Assembly: GCF_026283955.1 (NCBI RefSeq)
Contig: NZ_JAPDPE010000037.1
Location: 1-40,399, forward strand
DNA from: Dyella silvatica
GTDB taxonomy: Bacteria; Pseudomonadota; Gammaproteobacteria; Xanthomonadales; Rhodanobacteraceae
Reading direction: 5' to 3'
DNA: 40,399 nt
The notes under the pieces: generated by a model
The model's database searches: none
What the model was told of the DNA's origin: nothing
The model's input: the letters and a program-made list of their open reading frames with translations, nothing else
Translations under genes and position numbers: made by a program
Shown here: piece by piece, positions 32,947 to 40,399 of the stretch
Position numbering within the stretch: the stretch's first letter is position 1
How the letters are laid out: each line of letters opens with the position of its first letter

Positions 32947-33714
32947 TTACGGAGAGTGGGACATTTTCAAAGGGCCCGATGCGGTCGGAAGGTCATCAGG
33001 CCTTGATAGAAGGGCATGCTGTTTCATCCATGTTTGAATGCGCTGCCAGCAAATTTCAGGGAGCGCTTGCAGCAAAAAGTGCGGCCCCGCGATGCGTATA
33101 ATTTGCGCCCGTGGCGCCGCCGCTTCAAGTTGGCGTTGTGCTTTCGTGGTGACCAGCCAGTCGTTAGTAGCTTGCAGCAATAGCATGGGCAGGTTCAAAG
33201 CCTGCAACTGCCGGGTCGAGTCAATCGATGCCAGTAATCGAAGTCGTTGCTGAATGATGCGGCCGTCCAGGTGTTGCAGTGTCTGCGACAAGCGTTCGAC
33301 CACACTGGCGGGGGCCTGCGTACCCATGCAGGTTTGCCGTAACAGCTGACGATGCTTTTTTATGGGTGCCAGTAACGAAACCGGTAGCCGGCTGGCCAAG
33401 CTCGTGAGCGGGTGCGGTGTGCTGGCGAAGGATGCGCACAGGATCAGCGCCTTCAGCCGGTTACCTAGTTGCTGCGCAAGCTGTATCGCCGTGGGGCCGG
33501 AGAACGACTCGGCGATAACGATAAGCGGGCCGTGCGCGGGAAGCTGGGCTTGCACGTGCTCGACATAAGCATCGATCGCCGCAGGCAGCGATGCCGCATA
33601 GCTGATGCGGCATCGGGCCAGCTCCGCGGGTAGCAGGGCTTCAAAAGATTCGAACAGCTCCCCGCTACCGTCGAGCCCTGGCATCAGCACGAGTGTGGGC
33701 TCGACGGTGTTCAC
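32947..33714 (-). CDS. Alpha/beta-hydrolase fold protein
   Basis: This 255-aa cytoplasmic protein has the hydrolase fold: an oxyanion-type start (TLVLMPGLDGSGELFESFEA), the nucleophile elbow GPLIVIAESFSGPTAIQLAQ with the serine in ESFSG, an Asp region LLLQATNDWLVTTK and a likely His in RIAGPHFLLQALPE. The substrate is unknown. The chosen start is a GTG at 33714 (VNTVEPTLVLMPG), 4 nt after the metG stop. An in-frame ATG at 33786 would add 24 residues inside metG with no similarity to the fold. No good Shine-Dalgarno is visible. It lies between metG and rnfB and is probably co-transcribed with them. Confidence 0.82.
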   Translation of the reverse strand: MNTVEPTLVLMPGLDGSGELFESFEALLPAELARCRISYAASLPAAIDAYVEHVQAQLPAHGPLIVIAESFSGPTAIQLAQQLGNRLKALILCASFASTPHPLTSLASRLPVSLLAPIKKHRQLLRQTCMGTQAPASVVERLSQTLQHLDGRIIQQRLRLLASIDSTRQLQALNLPMLLLQATNDWLVTTKAQRQLEAAAPRAQIIRIAGPHFLLQALPEICWQRIQTWMKQHALLSRPDDLPTASGPLKMSHSP

Positions 33715-33718
33715 GCGA

Positions 33719-35821
33719 TCAACGGACGGTGGCGCCCGGTGCCGCTCCCTGATCCGCATCCAGCAAGAACAAATCGGCACCGCCATCGCCTGCGGAAAGA
33801 ATCATGCCCTCGGAAAGGCCGAAGCGCATTTTGCGCGGCGCGAGGTTGGCGATAAATACGATATTGCGGCCGATCAGTTTTTCAGGCTCGCCGTAGGCAG
33901 AGCGGATGCCGGAGAAAATTTGCCGTTTGCCCAGCGGGCCAGCATCCAGTTCAAAGCGCAGCAGCTTGTCCGAGCCATCGACAAACTCGCAGGCCAGCAC
34001 CTTGCCGACACGCAGGTCGAGCTTGGCAAAATCATCGATGCCAATGACGCTGGCTTCGCCAGCGGTGGCGTTAGTGGTGCTCACTTCACTCATGGTCTGG
34101 CGGGATTCCTTGGTTTTTTTCTTGGCGGGCGGTGGCGTTTCGGCGGGGCCGCCCAATGATTCTTTGGAGGCTTCAACCATGGCCTCGATAAGCTTCGGGT
34201 CAATCCGGTTGAGCAAGGGTTCAAAGGGGTTGATGGTGTGGCTGTGCAACTCGGCACGGGCATCGTCGAAATCAGCGATGGGTGCAGCGAGGAAGTGTTC
34301 GGCAGCGGCAACCGTGGCCGGAAGTATCGGCTTGAGCAGGCCGGCGAGCAGGCGGAAAGCAGCCAGGGCGAACGAGCAGACCTGATGCAACTCGGTGCGA
34401 CGGTTCTCGTCTTTGGCCAGCACCCATGGCGCCTTGGCGGCGATATGGCCGTTGACGATATCGGCAATCAGCACGAACCGCCGGGTGACCTCGGCAAAGT
34501 CACCGTCGCGATAAAGCACCTCGACGTCGTCGTAGTGGGTCTGCAAGGTTTGCCACAACGCGGCTTCTTCGTGATCGAAGTTCGGCGCGAGGCGACCATG
34601 GAAAAACTTGTGTACGAAGCCGGCCGTGCGGCTGGCGATGTTCACCCATTTGCCGATTAAGTGCGAATTGACCCGGTCCTCGAAAGCCTTGAGATCGAGA
34701 TCGACGTCAGTCGGCGCATCACCCAGCATGCTGGCAAAGTAGTAGCGCAGGAATTCCGGATGCAAACCGACATCCAGATAGGTGCGGGCCATGATGAAGG
34801 TGCCGCGCGATTTGGACATCTTCGCGCCGTTCACCATCAGGTAGCCGTTGACATGTAGGGCCGTCGGCGTGCGCAGGCCCGCGCCATGCAGCATGGCGGG
34901 CCAGAACAGGCCGTGGAAATTGATGATGTCCTTGCCGATGAAGTGATGCAGCTCAGCGCTGCTGTCGGCGGCGAGGAAATCATCGAACCTCAATCCGCTG
35001 CGATCGCATAGCGCCTTGAAGCTGGCGAGGTAACCTATGGGCGCATCCAGCCACACGTAGAAAAACTTGCCCGGTGCGTCGGGGATCGGAAAGCCGAAGT
35101 ACGGCGCATCACGCGAGATGTCCCAGTCCTTCAGGCCGCCGTCCAGCCACTCTTTTAATTTGGCCACGACGCCGCTGTTAGCCACCGGCGCACCATCGGT
35201 GCGCCTGCCTGCGAACCAGTCACGCAATAACGACTCGAATTTGCTCAGCTCGAAGAAGTAGTGCTCTGAGTCGCGCAGCACCGGTGTAGCGCCAGACATC
35301 ACCGAATAGGGGTTGATCAGGTCGGTAGGCGCATAGGTGGCACCGCAGTTTTCGCAGTTGTCGCCGTACTGGTCGTGGGTGCCGCATTTAGGGCAGGTGC
35401 CTTTGATGTAGCGATCCGGCAGAAACATTTCCTTTTCCGGATCGAACAACTGCTGGATATCACGGCGCGCGATAAAGCCGCCATCGCGCAGGCGGAGATA
35501 AATCATCGACGCCAACTCGCGATTTTCGTCGGAGTGGGTGGTGTGATAGTGGTCGAAGGCGACGCCGAATGCGGCGAAGTCGGCTTCGTGGCCCTGGCGG
35601 ATGCCCGCGATAAAGGCTTCCGGCGAGAGCCCGGCTTTTTCTGCGGCGAGCATGATCGGCGTGCCGTGCGCGTCGTCGGCACAGACGTAGATCACCTCGT
35701 TACCCTGCATTCGCCGCGCACGCACCCAGATATCCGCTTGGATGTAACCCAGCATATGACCCATGTGCAGCGGGCCGTTGGCGTAGGGCAGGGCGTTGGT
35801 AACGAGGAGTCGGCGGGACAT
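33719..35821 (-). CDS. metG: Methionyl-tRNA synthetase
   Basis: MetG charges tRNA-Met with methionine in the cytoplasm. The 700-aa class I synthetase has the HMGH form of the HIGH motif at residues 19-22 and two zinc Cys pairs (CPKC 143-146, CENC 156-159). It also has the KMSKS loop at 334-338, an alpha-helical anticodon-binding domain, and a C-terminal tRNA-binding EMAP/Trbp domain (DDFAKLDLRVGKVLACEFVD to the end), joined by a Lys/Pro-rich linker. Length is close to E. coli MetG (677). It heads a minus-strand group with the hydrolase, rnfB and nth. Confidence 0.97.
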   Translation of the reverse strand: MSRRLLVTNALPYANGPLHMGHMLGYIQADIWVRARRMQGNEVIYVCADDAHGTPIMLAAEKAGLSPEAFIAGIRQGHEADFAAFGVAFDHYHTTHSDENRELASMIYLRLRDGGFIARRDIQQLFDPEKEMFLPDRYIKGTCPKCGTHDQYGDNCENCGATYAPTDLINPYSVMSGATPVLRDSEHYFFELSKFESLLRDWFAGRRTDGAPVANSGVVAKLKEWLDGGLKDWDISRDAPYFGFPIPDAPGKFFYVWLDAPIGYLASFKALCDRSGLRFDDFLAADSSAELHHFIGKDIINFHGLFWPAMLHGAGLRTPTALHVNGYLMVNGAKMSKSRGTFIMARTYLDVGLHPEFLRYYFASMLGDAPTDVDLDLKAFEDRVNSHLIGKWVNIASRTAGFVHKFFHGRLAPNFDHEEAALWQTLQTHYDDVEVLYRDGDFAEVTRRFVLIADIVNGHIAAKAPWVLAKDENRRTELHQVCSFALAAFRLLAGLLKPILPATVAAAEHFLAAPIADFDDARAELHSHTINPFEPLLNRIDPKLIEAMVEASKESLGGPAETPPPAKKKTKESRQTMSEVSTTNATAGEASVIGIDDFAKLDLRVGKVLACEFVDGSDKLLRFELDAGPLGKRQIFSGIRSAYGEPEKLIGRNIVFIANLAPRKMRFGLSEGMILSAGDGGADLFLLDADQGAAPGATVR

Positions 35822-35865
35822 GGTTTCGATGGTGGTGGCAGGGCTGGCGATTATTGCATGCGAGG

Positions 35866-36405
35866 TCAGGCTTGGCCGTGCTTATCGCGATGAATTGGCC
35901 ATGACCACAGCAGCAGTGCGAGCAAGGCGGCAGGCAGCCAGATCCACAGTAGCTCCGATTGAATCACCGCCCAGCCGCGCGCACTGAAAAAGCGGGCGCC
36001 GATCGGCGAAACCTCGATCGGCCGGAACGCGAAGAAATAGCGATGCAGGTCGAGCGGCCAGCCCAGCTCGACCCCGAGGCCGCCATTGGTGAGCGCATCC
36101 AGCAGCGGATGCGAGAGTGCGGCCAGACCGACAAAGCCGAAGGCTCGCCACGCCGACGTTCGCAACGGCTGATGCAGTAGTGCGGCAAACAGGCCCAGCA
36201 ACAACGCAAAGGCGATGGAGTGGCTGGCGCCTCGGTGGCCAAAGGCATCGGCGTAGCTGATGCCGAATTTGAAGCCCAGCACATCGGCGTCGGGCAGCAT
36301 CGTCGCGATGGCTCCGGCCGCAAGCAGACGGCGGCTGATCCGTTGTTTGCCCGCCGCGGCACCGAGCAAGAGCGGTACGACAGCGTGAGAAATGATGGTT
36401 GGCAT
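35866..36405 (-). CDS. YdjM-like membrane-bound metal-dependent hydrolase (DUF457)
   Basis: This 179-aa protein has four or five hydrophobic segments with the family's polar motifs: MPTIISHAVVPLLLGAAAGK at the start, MLPDADVLGFKFGISYADAF, GHRGASHSIAFALLLGLFAA and ALSHPLLDALTNGG. The Asp and His residues are the putative metal ligands of the YdjM/LexA-regulated family, whose biochemical activity is unsettled. The ATG at 36405 is preferred over 36420 because GGAA lies about 10 nt upstream and the family begins at that point. It is divergent from the MFS gene with a 137-bp gap between the starts and lies 44 bp beyond the metG start on the same strand. Confidence 0.87.
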   Translation of the reverse strand: MPTIISHAVVPLLLGAAAGKQRISRRLLAAGAIATMLPDADVLGFKFGISYADAFGHRGASHSIAFALLLGLFAALLHQPLRTSAWRAFGFVGLAALSHPLLDALTNGGLGVELGWPLDLHRYFFAFRPIEVSPIGARFFSARGWAVIQSELLWIWLPAALLALLLWSWPIHRDKHGQA

Positions 36406-36542
36406 CGGCGGGAGTTCCATTCCAGGGGACGCGAAGCATGCGTGATCGGGCAGGCAAATGGCTGGTGCTTGGGTGACTGGGTGGCTTTGTTTGCACCTGT
36501 TGGTGCGTGATATTGCATGTTTGTGCTTGTTGATTTACATTT

Positions 36543-37739
36543 ATGCACGTTCTGTCGATGGGCGTACCTGCCGTGAATGCCGCAAACGAAGCCTGCTTGT
36601 CCGAAAGTCCGCCACTTGCCCCGGCCACCCGGGCGACCCGTTTGATGTTCTTTATCTCGGGCATCGGCATGGCCGGCTGGGCGCCGATGGTGCCGTATGC
36701 CAAAGCCCGGCTTGGGCTGGATGACGCGACGCTGGGTCTGGTGCTGCTGGCTTTGGGGGGCGGTTCGATGGTGTCGATGCCATTGATGGGCTGGCTGACG
36801 CATCAGTATGGCAATCGCCGGGTGATGGGCATTGCCGGTTTGCTGCTCAGCCTGGCCTTGCCGATGTTGGCGGTGGCGTCGAGCACTGTGATGTTGGTCG
36901 CCGGGCTGCTTTATTTTGGGGTCGCGCTTGGGGCGCTGAATGTCTCGATGAATGCACACGCCGTCGAGGTGGAACGGCGCGATGGCCGGGCGCTGATGTC
37001 GGGTTTCCACGCGCTATTCAGCATCGGTGGCCTGGCGGGCGCGGCAAGCATGAGTTTGCTGTTGGCGCTGGGGTGCCCGCTGTGGATGTGTGCCTTGGCG
37101 ATTTCAGTGGTGCAGGTGGGCGTGGTGATCACTCAGTACGGCAGCTTGCTAAGCGAGGTCGAGGATACAAACGCTGCCAAGGCCAGCTTGCGTATGCCAC
37201 AAGGGCTGGTGCTGCTGCTTGGCCTGCTGTGCTTTATCAGTTTTCTGGCCGAGGGCTCGATGCTGGATTGGAGCGCGGTATTACTGCGCGATGTGCATGG
37301 TTTTGCTGCTGCCTCAGCGGGTATGGGCTACGCGTTTTTTTCAGTGGCGATGGCGCTAGGGCGATTTGCGGGAGACCTGGTCATCGCACGCCTGGGCCCG
37401 GTTTGGGCGGTGCGTGCGGGGTCCAGTGCCGCCGCGATGGGGTTCCTGCTCGCCACTATGCTGCCGTGGCCGGCGTTCTCGCTGCTCGGTTTTGTACTGA
37501 TTGGCTTGGGTGCGTCGAATATTGTGCCGGTGATGTTCAGCGCGGCAGGCCGGTTGTCAGGGACCCCGCCGGCGATTTCGATCGCCACGGTAACCACGCT
37601 AGGTTATGCCGGATTGCTCAGCGGCCCGGCTTTCATCGGCTTGCTGGCCCATGCCAGCAGTCTGCAAGCAGCTTTGGTCGTGGTCGCCGGTTTGCTGTTA
37701 CTGGTGACGATGGCCGCCAACATCGTGAGGCGCTCATGA
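36543..37739 (+). CDS. MFS transporter (YbjJ-like)
   Basis: This is a 398-aa inner-membrane major-facilitator protein with about 12 hydrophobic helices. After a polar N-terminus of about 34 residues it shows LMFFISGIGMAGWAPMVPYA KARLGLDD and the loop GWLTHQYGNRRVMGIAGLLL between helices 2 and 3, a degenerate MFS motif A. The layout resembles E. coli YbjJ, whose gene neighbours a HAD phosphatase (YbjI) and a regulator, as here. The start is uncertain: ATG 36543 has no good Shine-Dalgarno, and the conserved part begins at about 36645. Its stop overlaps the next ATG (ATGA). The cargo is unknown; a sugar or sugar derivative fits the partners. Confidence 0.88.
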   Translation: MHVLSMGVPAVNAANEACLSESPPLAPATRATRLMFFISGIGMAGWAPMVPYAKARLGLDDATLGLVLLALGGGSMVSMPLMGWLTHQYGNRRVMGIAGLLLSLALPMLAVASSTVMLVAGLLYFGVALGALNVSMNAHAVEVERRDGRALMSGFHALFSIGGLAGAASMSLLLALGCPLWMCALAISVVQVGVVITQYGSLLSEVEDTNAAKASLRMPQGLVLLLGLLCFISFLAEGSMLDWSAVLLRDVHGFAAASAGMGYAFFSVAMALGRFAGDLVIARLGPVWAVRAGSSAAAMGFLLATMLPWPAFSLLGFVLIGLGASNIVPVMFSAAGRLSGTPPAISIATVTTLGYAGLLSGPAFIGLLAHASSLQAALVVVAGLLLLVTMAANIVRRS

Positions 37740-38422
37740 CGGTGATAAATAAAGCAGTCGAGGTAAGCACGCTGGATACGGTGATCTTCGATCTTGGTGG
37801 GGTGTTGATCGACTGGAACCCGCGACATCTTTATCGCCAATTGTTCGATGACGAGACGGCGATGGAGCACTTCCTGCGTGAGGTGTGCAGCCAGCATTGG
37901 AACGAGCAGCAAGATGCAGGGCGACCTTGGAGCGAGGCAATCGAGACGCTGAGCGCTGAGTTTCCGCAGCATGCCCCCTTGATCCGGGCTTACCGTGAGC
38001 GTTGGGTAGAGACCCTTGGCGGGCTGATGCACGACAGCATCGCGATCTTCGAAGAGCTGCGTGCGCGCGGCGTGCGCCTGTATGCATTGACCAACTGGTC
38101 GCAGGAAACTTTTCCCATCGCTTGGGCGTTGTATCCCTTCCTGCATACTTTCGAAGGCATTGTGGTCTCCGGGCAGGAGGGCATGATGAAGCCGAATCCG
38201 GCGATTTATCAGCGCTTGTTGGCGCGCTATGAGGTCGACCCGTCGCGTGCCGTATATATCGACGATGCGCCGCGTAACGTAGAGGCTGCCGCACAACAGG
38301 GCTTGCATGCCTTGCTGTTTCGCGATGCAGTGAGCTTGCGCCATGAGCTGACTGGTCTAGGCTTGCTAGCCGCAGGCCTGCATGATGAGAAGGTTCCGCT
38401 GGGGGTGAGTTCTGATGGCTAA
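37736..38422 (+). CDS. HAD-superfamily hydrolase (HAD-IA)
   Basis: This is a 228-aa phosphatase-like enzyme. Motif I is VIFDLGGVLIDWNPRHLYRQ with the nucleophilic Asp; the second Asp of DxD is replaced by Gly, as in many HAD-IA members of the YihX/haloacid dehalogenase-like group. Motif II is YALTNWSQE, motif III the Lys of MMKPNPAIYQ and motif IV VYIDDAPRNVEAA. The start ATG overlaps the MFS stop, and an unrelated open frame upstream is not part of the gene. Its 3' end overlaps the DeoR gene by 8 nt. Sugar-phosphate hydrolysis is a reasonable but unproven role. Confidence 0.92.
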   Translation: MTVINKAVEVSTLDTVIFDLGGVLIDWNPRHLYRQLFDDETAMEHFLREVCSQHWNEQQDAGRPWSEAIETLSAEFPQHAPLIRAYRERWVETLGGLMHDSIAIFEELRARGVRLYALTNWSQETFPIAWALYPFLHTFEGIVVSGQEGMMKPNPAIYQRLLARYEVDPSRAVYIDDAPRNVEAAAQQGLHALLFRDAVSLRHELTGLGLLAAGLHDEKVPLGVSSDG

Positions 38423-39221
38423 GCCGAATGTCGGCAAAGTGAATGCGTCTGAGGCGATGCCGCAAGAGCGGCAGCAGTGGATACTCGACCGCCTGCGCAG
38501 TCATGGTCGAGTGATCGCGGCAGAACTCTCGGCCGAGTTCGATGTGTCGGAGGATTCGATTCGTCGCGACCTGCGCGAGCTGGCGGCGCAGGGCTTATGC
38601 AAGCGTGTGTATGGCGGTGCGCTACCCGCCCCGGCGATCTCTACGCCACTCAAGCAGCGCCGCCAGGAGCACACCGGCCGCAAGCTGGCCTTGGCGCGCA
38701 AAGCGGTTACGCTGGTGCGGCAAGGACAGGTGCTGATGATCGACTCCGGCTCGACCAATGCGGCGATTGCCTCCGCCTTGTCCGAACATTTTGGTCTTAC
38801 CGTGGTGACCAATTCGCCGGAAATCGCGCAGATTCTGTCCGAACGCGAAGGTTTCGAAATCCTGTTGATTGGCGGCCGGATCAATGCGCGTATCGGCGCT
38901 GCCATCGGTGCCCAAGCCGTGCAGGAAATTCAGCGCGTGCGTGCCGACCTGTGTTTTCCTGGTGCGTGTGCCATCGACGCCGACGACGGGCTATGGGGTT
39001 TCGATAGCGAAGAGGTATTGCTGAAGCGGGCGATGATCGAGGCCAGTGGCGAGACCGTTGTCGCGGTGACGCATGACAAGCTCGGCGCGACGGCGATGCA
39101 TCGGGTTGCCGGCATCGACGACGTGCAACACCTGGTGGTCGAGCACGACGTCGAGCAGGCTGTTCGGGCGGCGTTTGCTGCGCATAACGTAACGGTGCAT
39201 CGAGCGGACGCAGTCGCCTGA
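38415..39221 (+). CDS. DeoR/GlpR-family transcriptional regulator
   Basis: This is a 268-aa repressor-type regulator. The N-terminal helix-turn-helix is RQQWILDRLRSHGRVIAAEL then FDVSEDSIRRDLRELAAQGL and the wing KRVYGGAL. The C-terminal DeoR sensor domain, related to sugar isomerases, includes MIDSGSTNAAIASAL and VVTNSPEIAQIL, followed by LLIGGRIN. Such proteins usually sense a phosphorylated sugar. Its ATG lies inside the end of the HAD gene, making MFS-HAD-DeoR one tightly coupled operon, probably self-regulated from the 36406-36542 region (inference). Confidence 0.93.
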   Translation: MAKPNVGKVNASEAMPQERQQWILDRLRSHGRVIAAELSAEFDVSEDSIRRDLRELAAQGLCKRVYGGALPAPAISTPLKQRRQEHTGRKLALARKAVTLVRQGQVLMIDSGSTNAAIASALSEHFGLTVVTNSPEIAQILSEREGFEILLIGGRINARIGAAIGAQAVQEIQRVRADLCFPGACAIDADDGLWGFDSEEVLLKRAMIEASGETVVAVTHDKLGATAMHRVAGIDDVQHLVVEHDVEQAVRAAFAAHNVTVHRADAVA

Positions 39222-39244
39222 GGCCGGTGTCGCCAGGCGTGGCA

Positions 39245-39295
39245 AAACTGAAAAACCAACGGGGCGACGACACGGCCGATCGATCGCCCCGTTGG
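39245..39295 (-). terminator. Rho-independent terminator of the DUF2147 gene
   Basis: CCAACGGGGCGA pairs perfectly with TCGCCCCGTTGG (39256-39267 and 39284-39295). On the minus strand it is followed by TTTTTCAGTTTTG. It lies between the convergent deoR-like and DUF2147 genes and may also stop the plus-strand operon. Confidence 0.8.
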
Positions 39296-39346
39296 ACAAG
39301 CCCAGGCTTGGCGCTGCCGCCGCAGTAACGGCCGCAGTGCGGTAGA

Positions 39347-39811
39347 TTATTGCTGCCGTTCCCAGACCTGGCTGCGGCCCAGCAGGGAGAAGCCGATATA
39401 GCCATGCACGTCGAGCTTCTGACCGTTATCGGTAAGGGTGAGCTTGACCTTGTAGGTCTTGCCTTTCTTCGGGTCGAGAATCAGGCCGCCATCCCAGATA
39501 TCATCGTCTTTCTTCACGCCCCACATGATGACCATGCCTTCGATCGGCTGGTCTTTGCGCTCGCCATCGCATTTTTTGCAGGTCGGGTGCTCGCCATCTT
39601 TGGCGATTTCTTCGGGCGTCCGATTCAAAACCTGCTTCACCTGGGCCTGCAACTCCCCGTTGTGATCGGTGATTTCCACGATCGAGCGGGGTTTGCCGGT
39701 CTCGTCATCAATGGTTTTCCAGGTGCCTACGGGGGTGTCGACGGCGGCATACACCGCACTGGTGCCCAGCAACAGGCCAGTGATGATGGCTAAGCGGAAC
39801 GATGACTTCAT
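39347..39811 (-). CDS. DUF2147 exported protein
   Basis: This 154-aa precursor has a signal peptide (MKSSFRLAIITGLLLGTSAV, cleavage probably after VYA). A DUF2147 domain follows, with the typical opening VGTWKTIDDETGKPRSIVEI, the Cys-Lys-Lys-Cys pair in HPTCKKCDGERKDQP, and VIMWGVKKDDDIWDGGLILD then GKTYKVKLTL. Family members are small secreted beta-rich proteins of unknown function. The start at 39811 has GGAGGG about 7 nt upstream; the frame is open further upstream but those residues are Arg-rich and non-coding in appearance. It is divergent from apbC and has its own terminator. Confidence 0.92.
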   Translation of the reverse strand: MKSSFRLAIITGLLLGTSAVYAAVDTPVGTWKTIDDETGKPRSIVEITDHNGELQAQVKQVLNRTPEEIAKDGEHPTCKKCDGERKDQPIEGMVIMWGVKKDDDIWDGGLILDPKKGKTYKVKLTLTDNGQKLDVHGYIGFSLLGRSQVWERQQ

Positions 39812-39957
39812 GGTGCCCTCCTCTGTACGGAACAGTATGGTCCGAGCCTGACGAGGCTTGGCGGAGGCGTCAAGCTGCAACGCGCAACCGTGCCGGGCAT
39901 GCCTGGGCCAGCGCACTGGCATAATGCGCATTCCCCCTCTTCATATACCGATACGAC

Positions 39958-40399
39958 ATGACACAGGCGAGTGAAGCCCTGGTCCGGCGCCTTCTTGGCG
40001 ATGTGACCGACCCCCACACCGGTGCGCCGTTGGCTGAGGCCGTGCGAGCGATTGGCGTGGATGGCGCCAGGGTTTCCGTGGATATCCAATTGGGTTACCC
40101 CGCCAGCGGGGCCATCGATGCCCTGGCCGCACGGGCCAGGCAGGTGTTGCAGGCCGACGCGGCGATTGACGCGGCCGCGGTGTCGATCGGTAGCCGCATC
40201 TACGCACACAAGGTGCAGGGCACCCTGGCGCCGTTGCCCCAGGTGAAGAACATCATCGTGGTCGCCTCCGGCAAGGGCGGCGTGGGTAAATCCACCGTGT
40301 CGGTCAACTTGGCGCTGGCGCTGGCTGCCGAAGGGGCCAAGGTCGGCGTGCTGGATGCGGATATTTACGGCCCCAGCCAACCCCGCATGCTTGGCATCA
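39958..40399 (+). CDS. apbC: Iron-sulfur cluster carrier ApbC/Mrp (5' part only)
   Basis: ApbC is a P-loop NTPase of the Mrp/NBP35 class that binds and passes on Fe-S clusters in the cytoplasm. Only the first 147 codons are in the window. An N-terminal DUF59/MIP18-like domain (about 5-85, [20 protein letters not shown]) is followed by the deviant Walker [21 protein letters not shown] at about 101 and the switch region [16 protein letters not shown], which runs off the end. The start is the ATG at 39958. ATAATG at 39921-39926 could belong to a -10, but no -35 is clear. The gene is often found near metG, as it is here. Confidence 0.94.
   Translation, partial: MTQASEALVRRLLGDVTDPHTGAPLAEAVRAIGVDGARVSVDIQLGYPASGAIDALAARARQVLQADAAIDAAAVSIGSRIYAHKVQGTLAPLPQVKNIIVVASGKGGVGKSTVSVNLALALAAEGAKVGVLDADIYGPSQPRMLGI

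Noticed and set aside
37073-37735. Upstream extension of the HAD gene frame
   Set aside because: It is out-of-frame MFS sequence; the HAD gene starts at the ATGA overlap at 37736.

Overview
The window reads as chromosome of a high-GC gammaproteobacterium, most likely of the Xanthomonadales (Rhodanobacteraceae or Xanthomonadaceae type). This rests on housekeeping protein sequences (GcvP, RNase R, RlmB, PstSCAB-PhoU, MetG, Nth, ApbC), a stand-alone RnfB next to nth, a DcaP-type porin, and hairpin-rich intergenic repeats of a kind I associate with that order. The assignment is by recall of families, not by a database search. I see no plasmid, phage, IS transposase or CRISPR signal. Most of the window is ordinary core genome.

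Layout. 1-2640: the 5' part of gcvP (minus strand) behind a tandem glycine riboswitch and a promoter. 2.7-5.85 kb: a LysR regulator divergent from a quinone reductase-like flavoprotein, then a VOC protein and an unrecognised 240-aa protein with a lysine/alanine tail. 5.9-6.1 kb: tRNA-Leu(CAG) with its promoter and terminator on the minus strand. 6.2-10 kb: rnr, rlmB and a small membrane protein in overlapping plus-strand order. 10.0-14.9 kb: the high-affinity phosphate cluster pstS-pstC-pstA-pstB-phoU on the minus strand, with PhoB-box-like sites before pstS. 15.1-17.8 kb: RNase T, then a DcaP-like porin whose upstream region has three 11-bp-spaced PhoB half-sites. 17.9-23.8 kb: an RND efflux operon in the order permease, adaptor, outer-membrane factor. 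23.8-24.65 kb: a gene-free gap full of hairpins and probably dispersed repeats. 24.65-26.7 kb: an OmpR-type response regulator and its histidine kinase. 27.0-28.7 kb: a second porin, of the OprO/OprP (phosphate-selective) type, again with a PhoB-box-like site. 28.8-29.2 kb: a possible small exported protein that looks frameshifted. 29.4-31.6 kb: beta-carbonic anhydrase and a SulP anion transporter. 31.7-35.8 kb: metG, an alpha/beta hydrolase, rnfB and nth, tightly packed on the minus strand. 35.9-39.2 kb: a YdjM-like membrane protein divergent from an overlapping MFS-HAD-DeoR operon. 39.3 kb to the end: a DUF2147 exported protein divergent from the start of apbC (mrp).

How the genes work together. 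The clearest theme is phosphate acquisition. PstSCAB is the inner-membrane uptake system and PhoU its regulator. Two outer-membrane porins of different families, 1.3 kb and about 13 kb from pstS, carry upstream sites resembling PhoB boxes. This predicts one PhoB regulon covering outer-membrane entry, periplasmic capture and inner-membrane import, although phoB and phoR are not in the window. A second theme is inorganic carbon handling (carbonic anhydrase plus SulP). A third is drug or solvent export (the RND operon, with a two-component system nearby that might control it). I did not find a convincing undescribed multi-gene system. The best leads are the Pho-linked porins, the 240-aa HEEVEK protein, the broken small exported gene and the repeat-filled gap.
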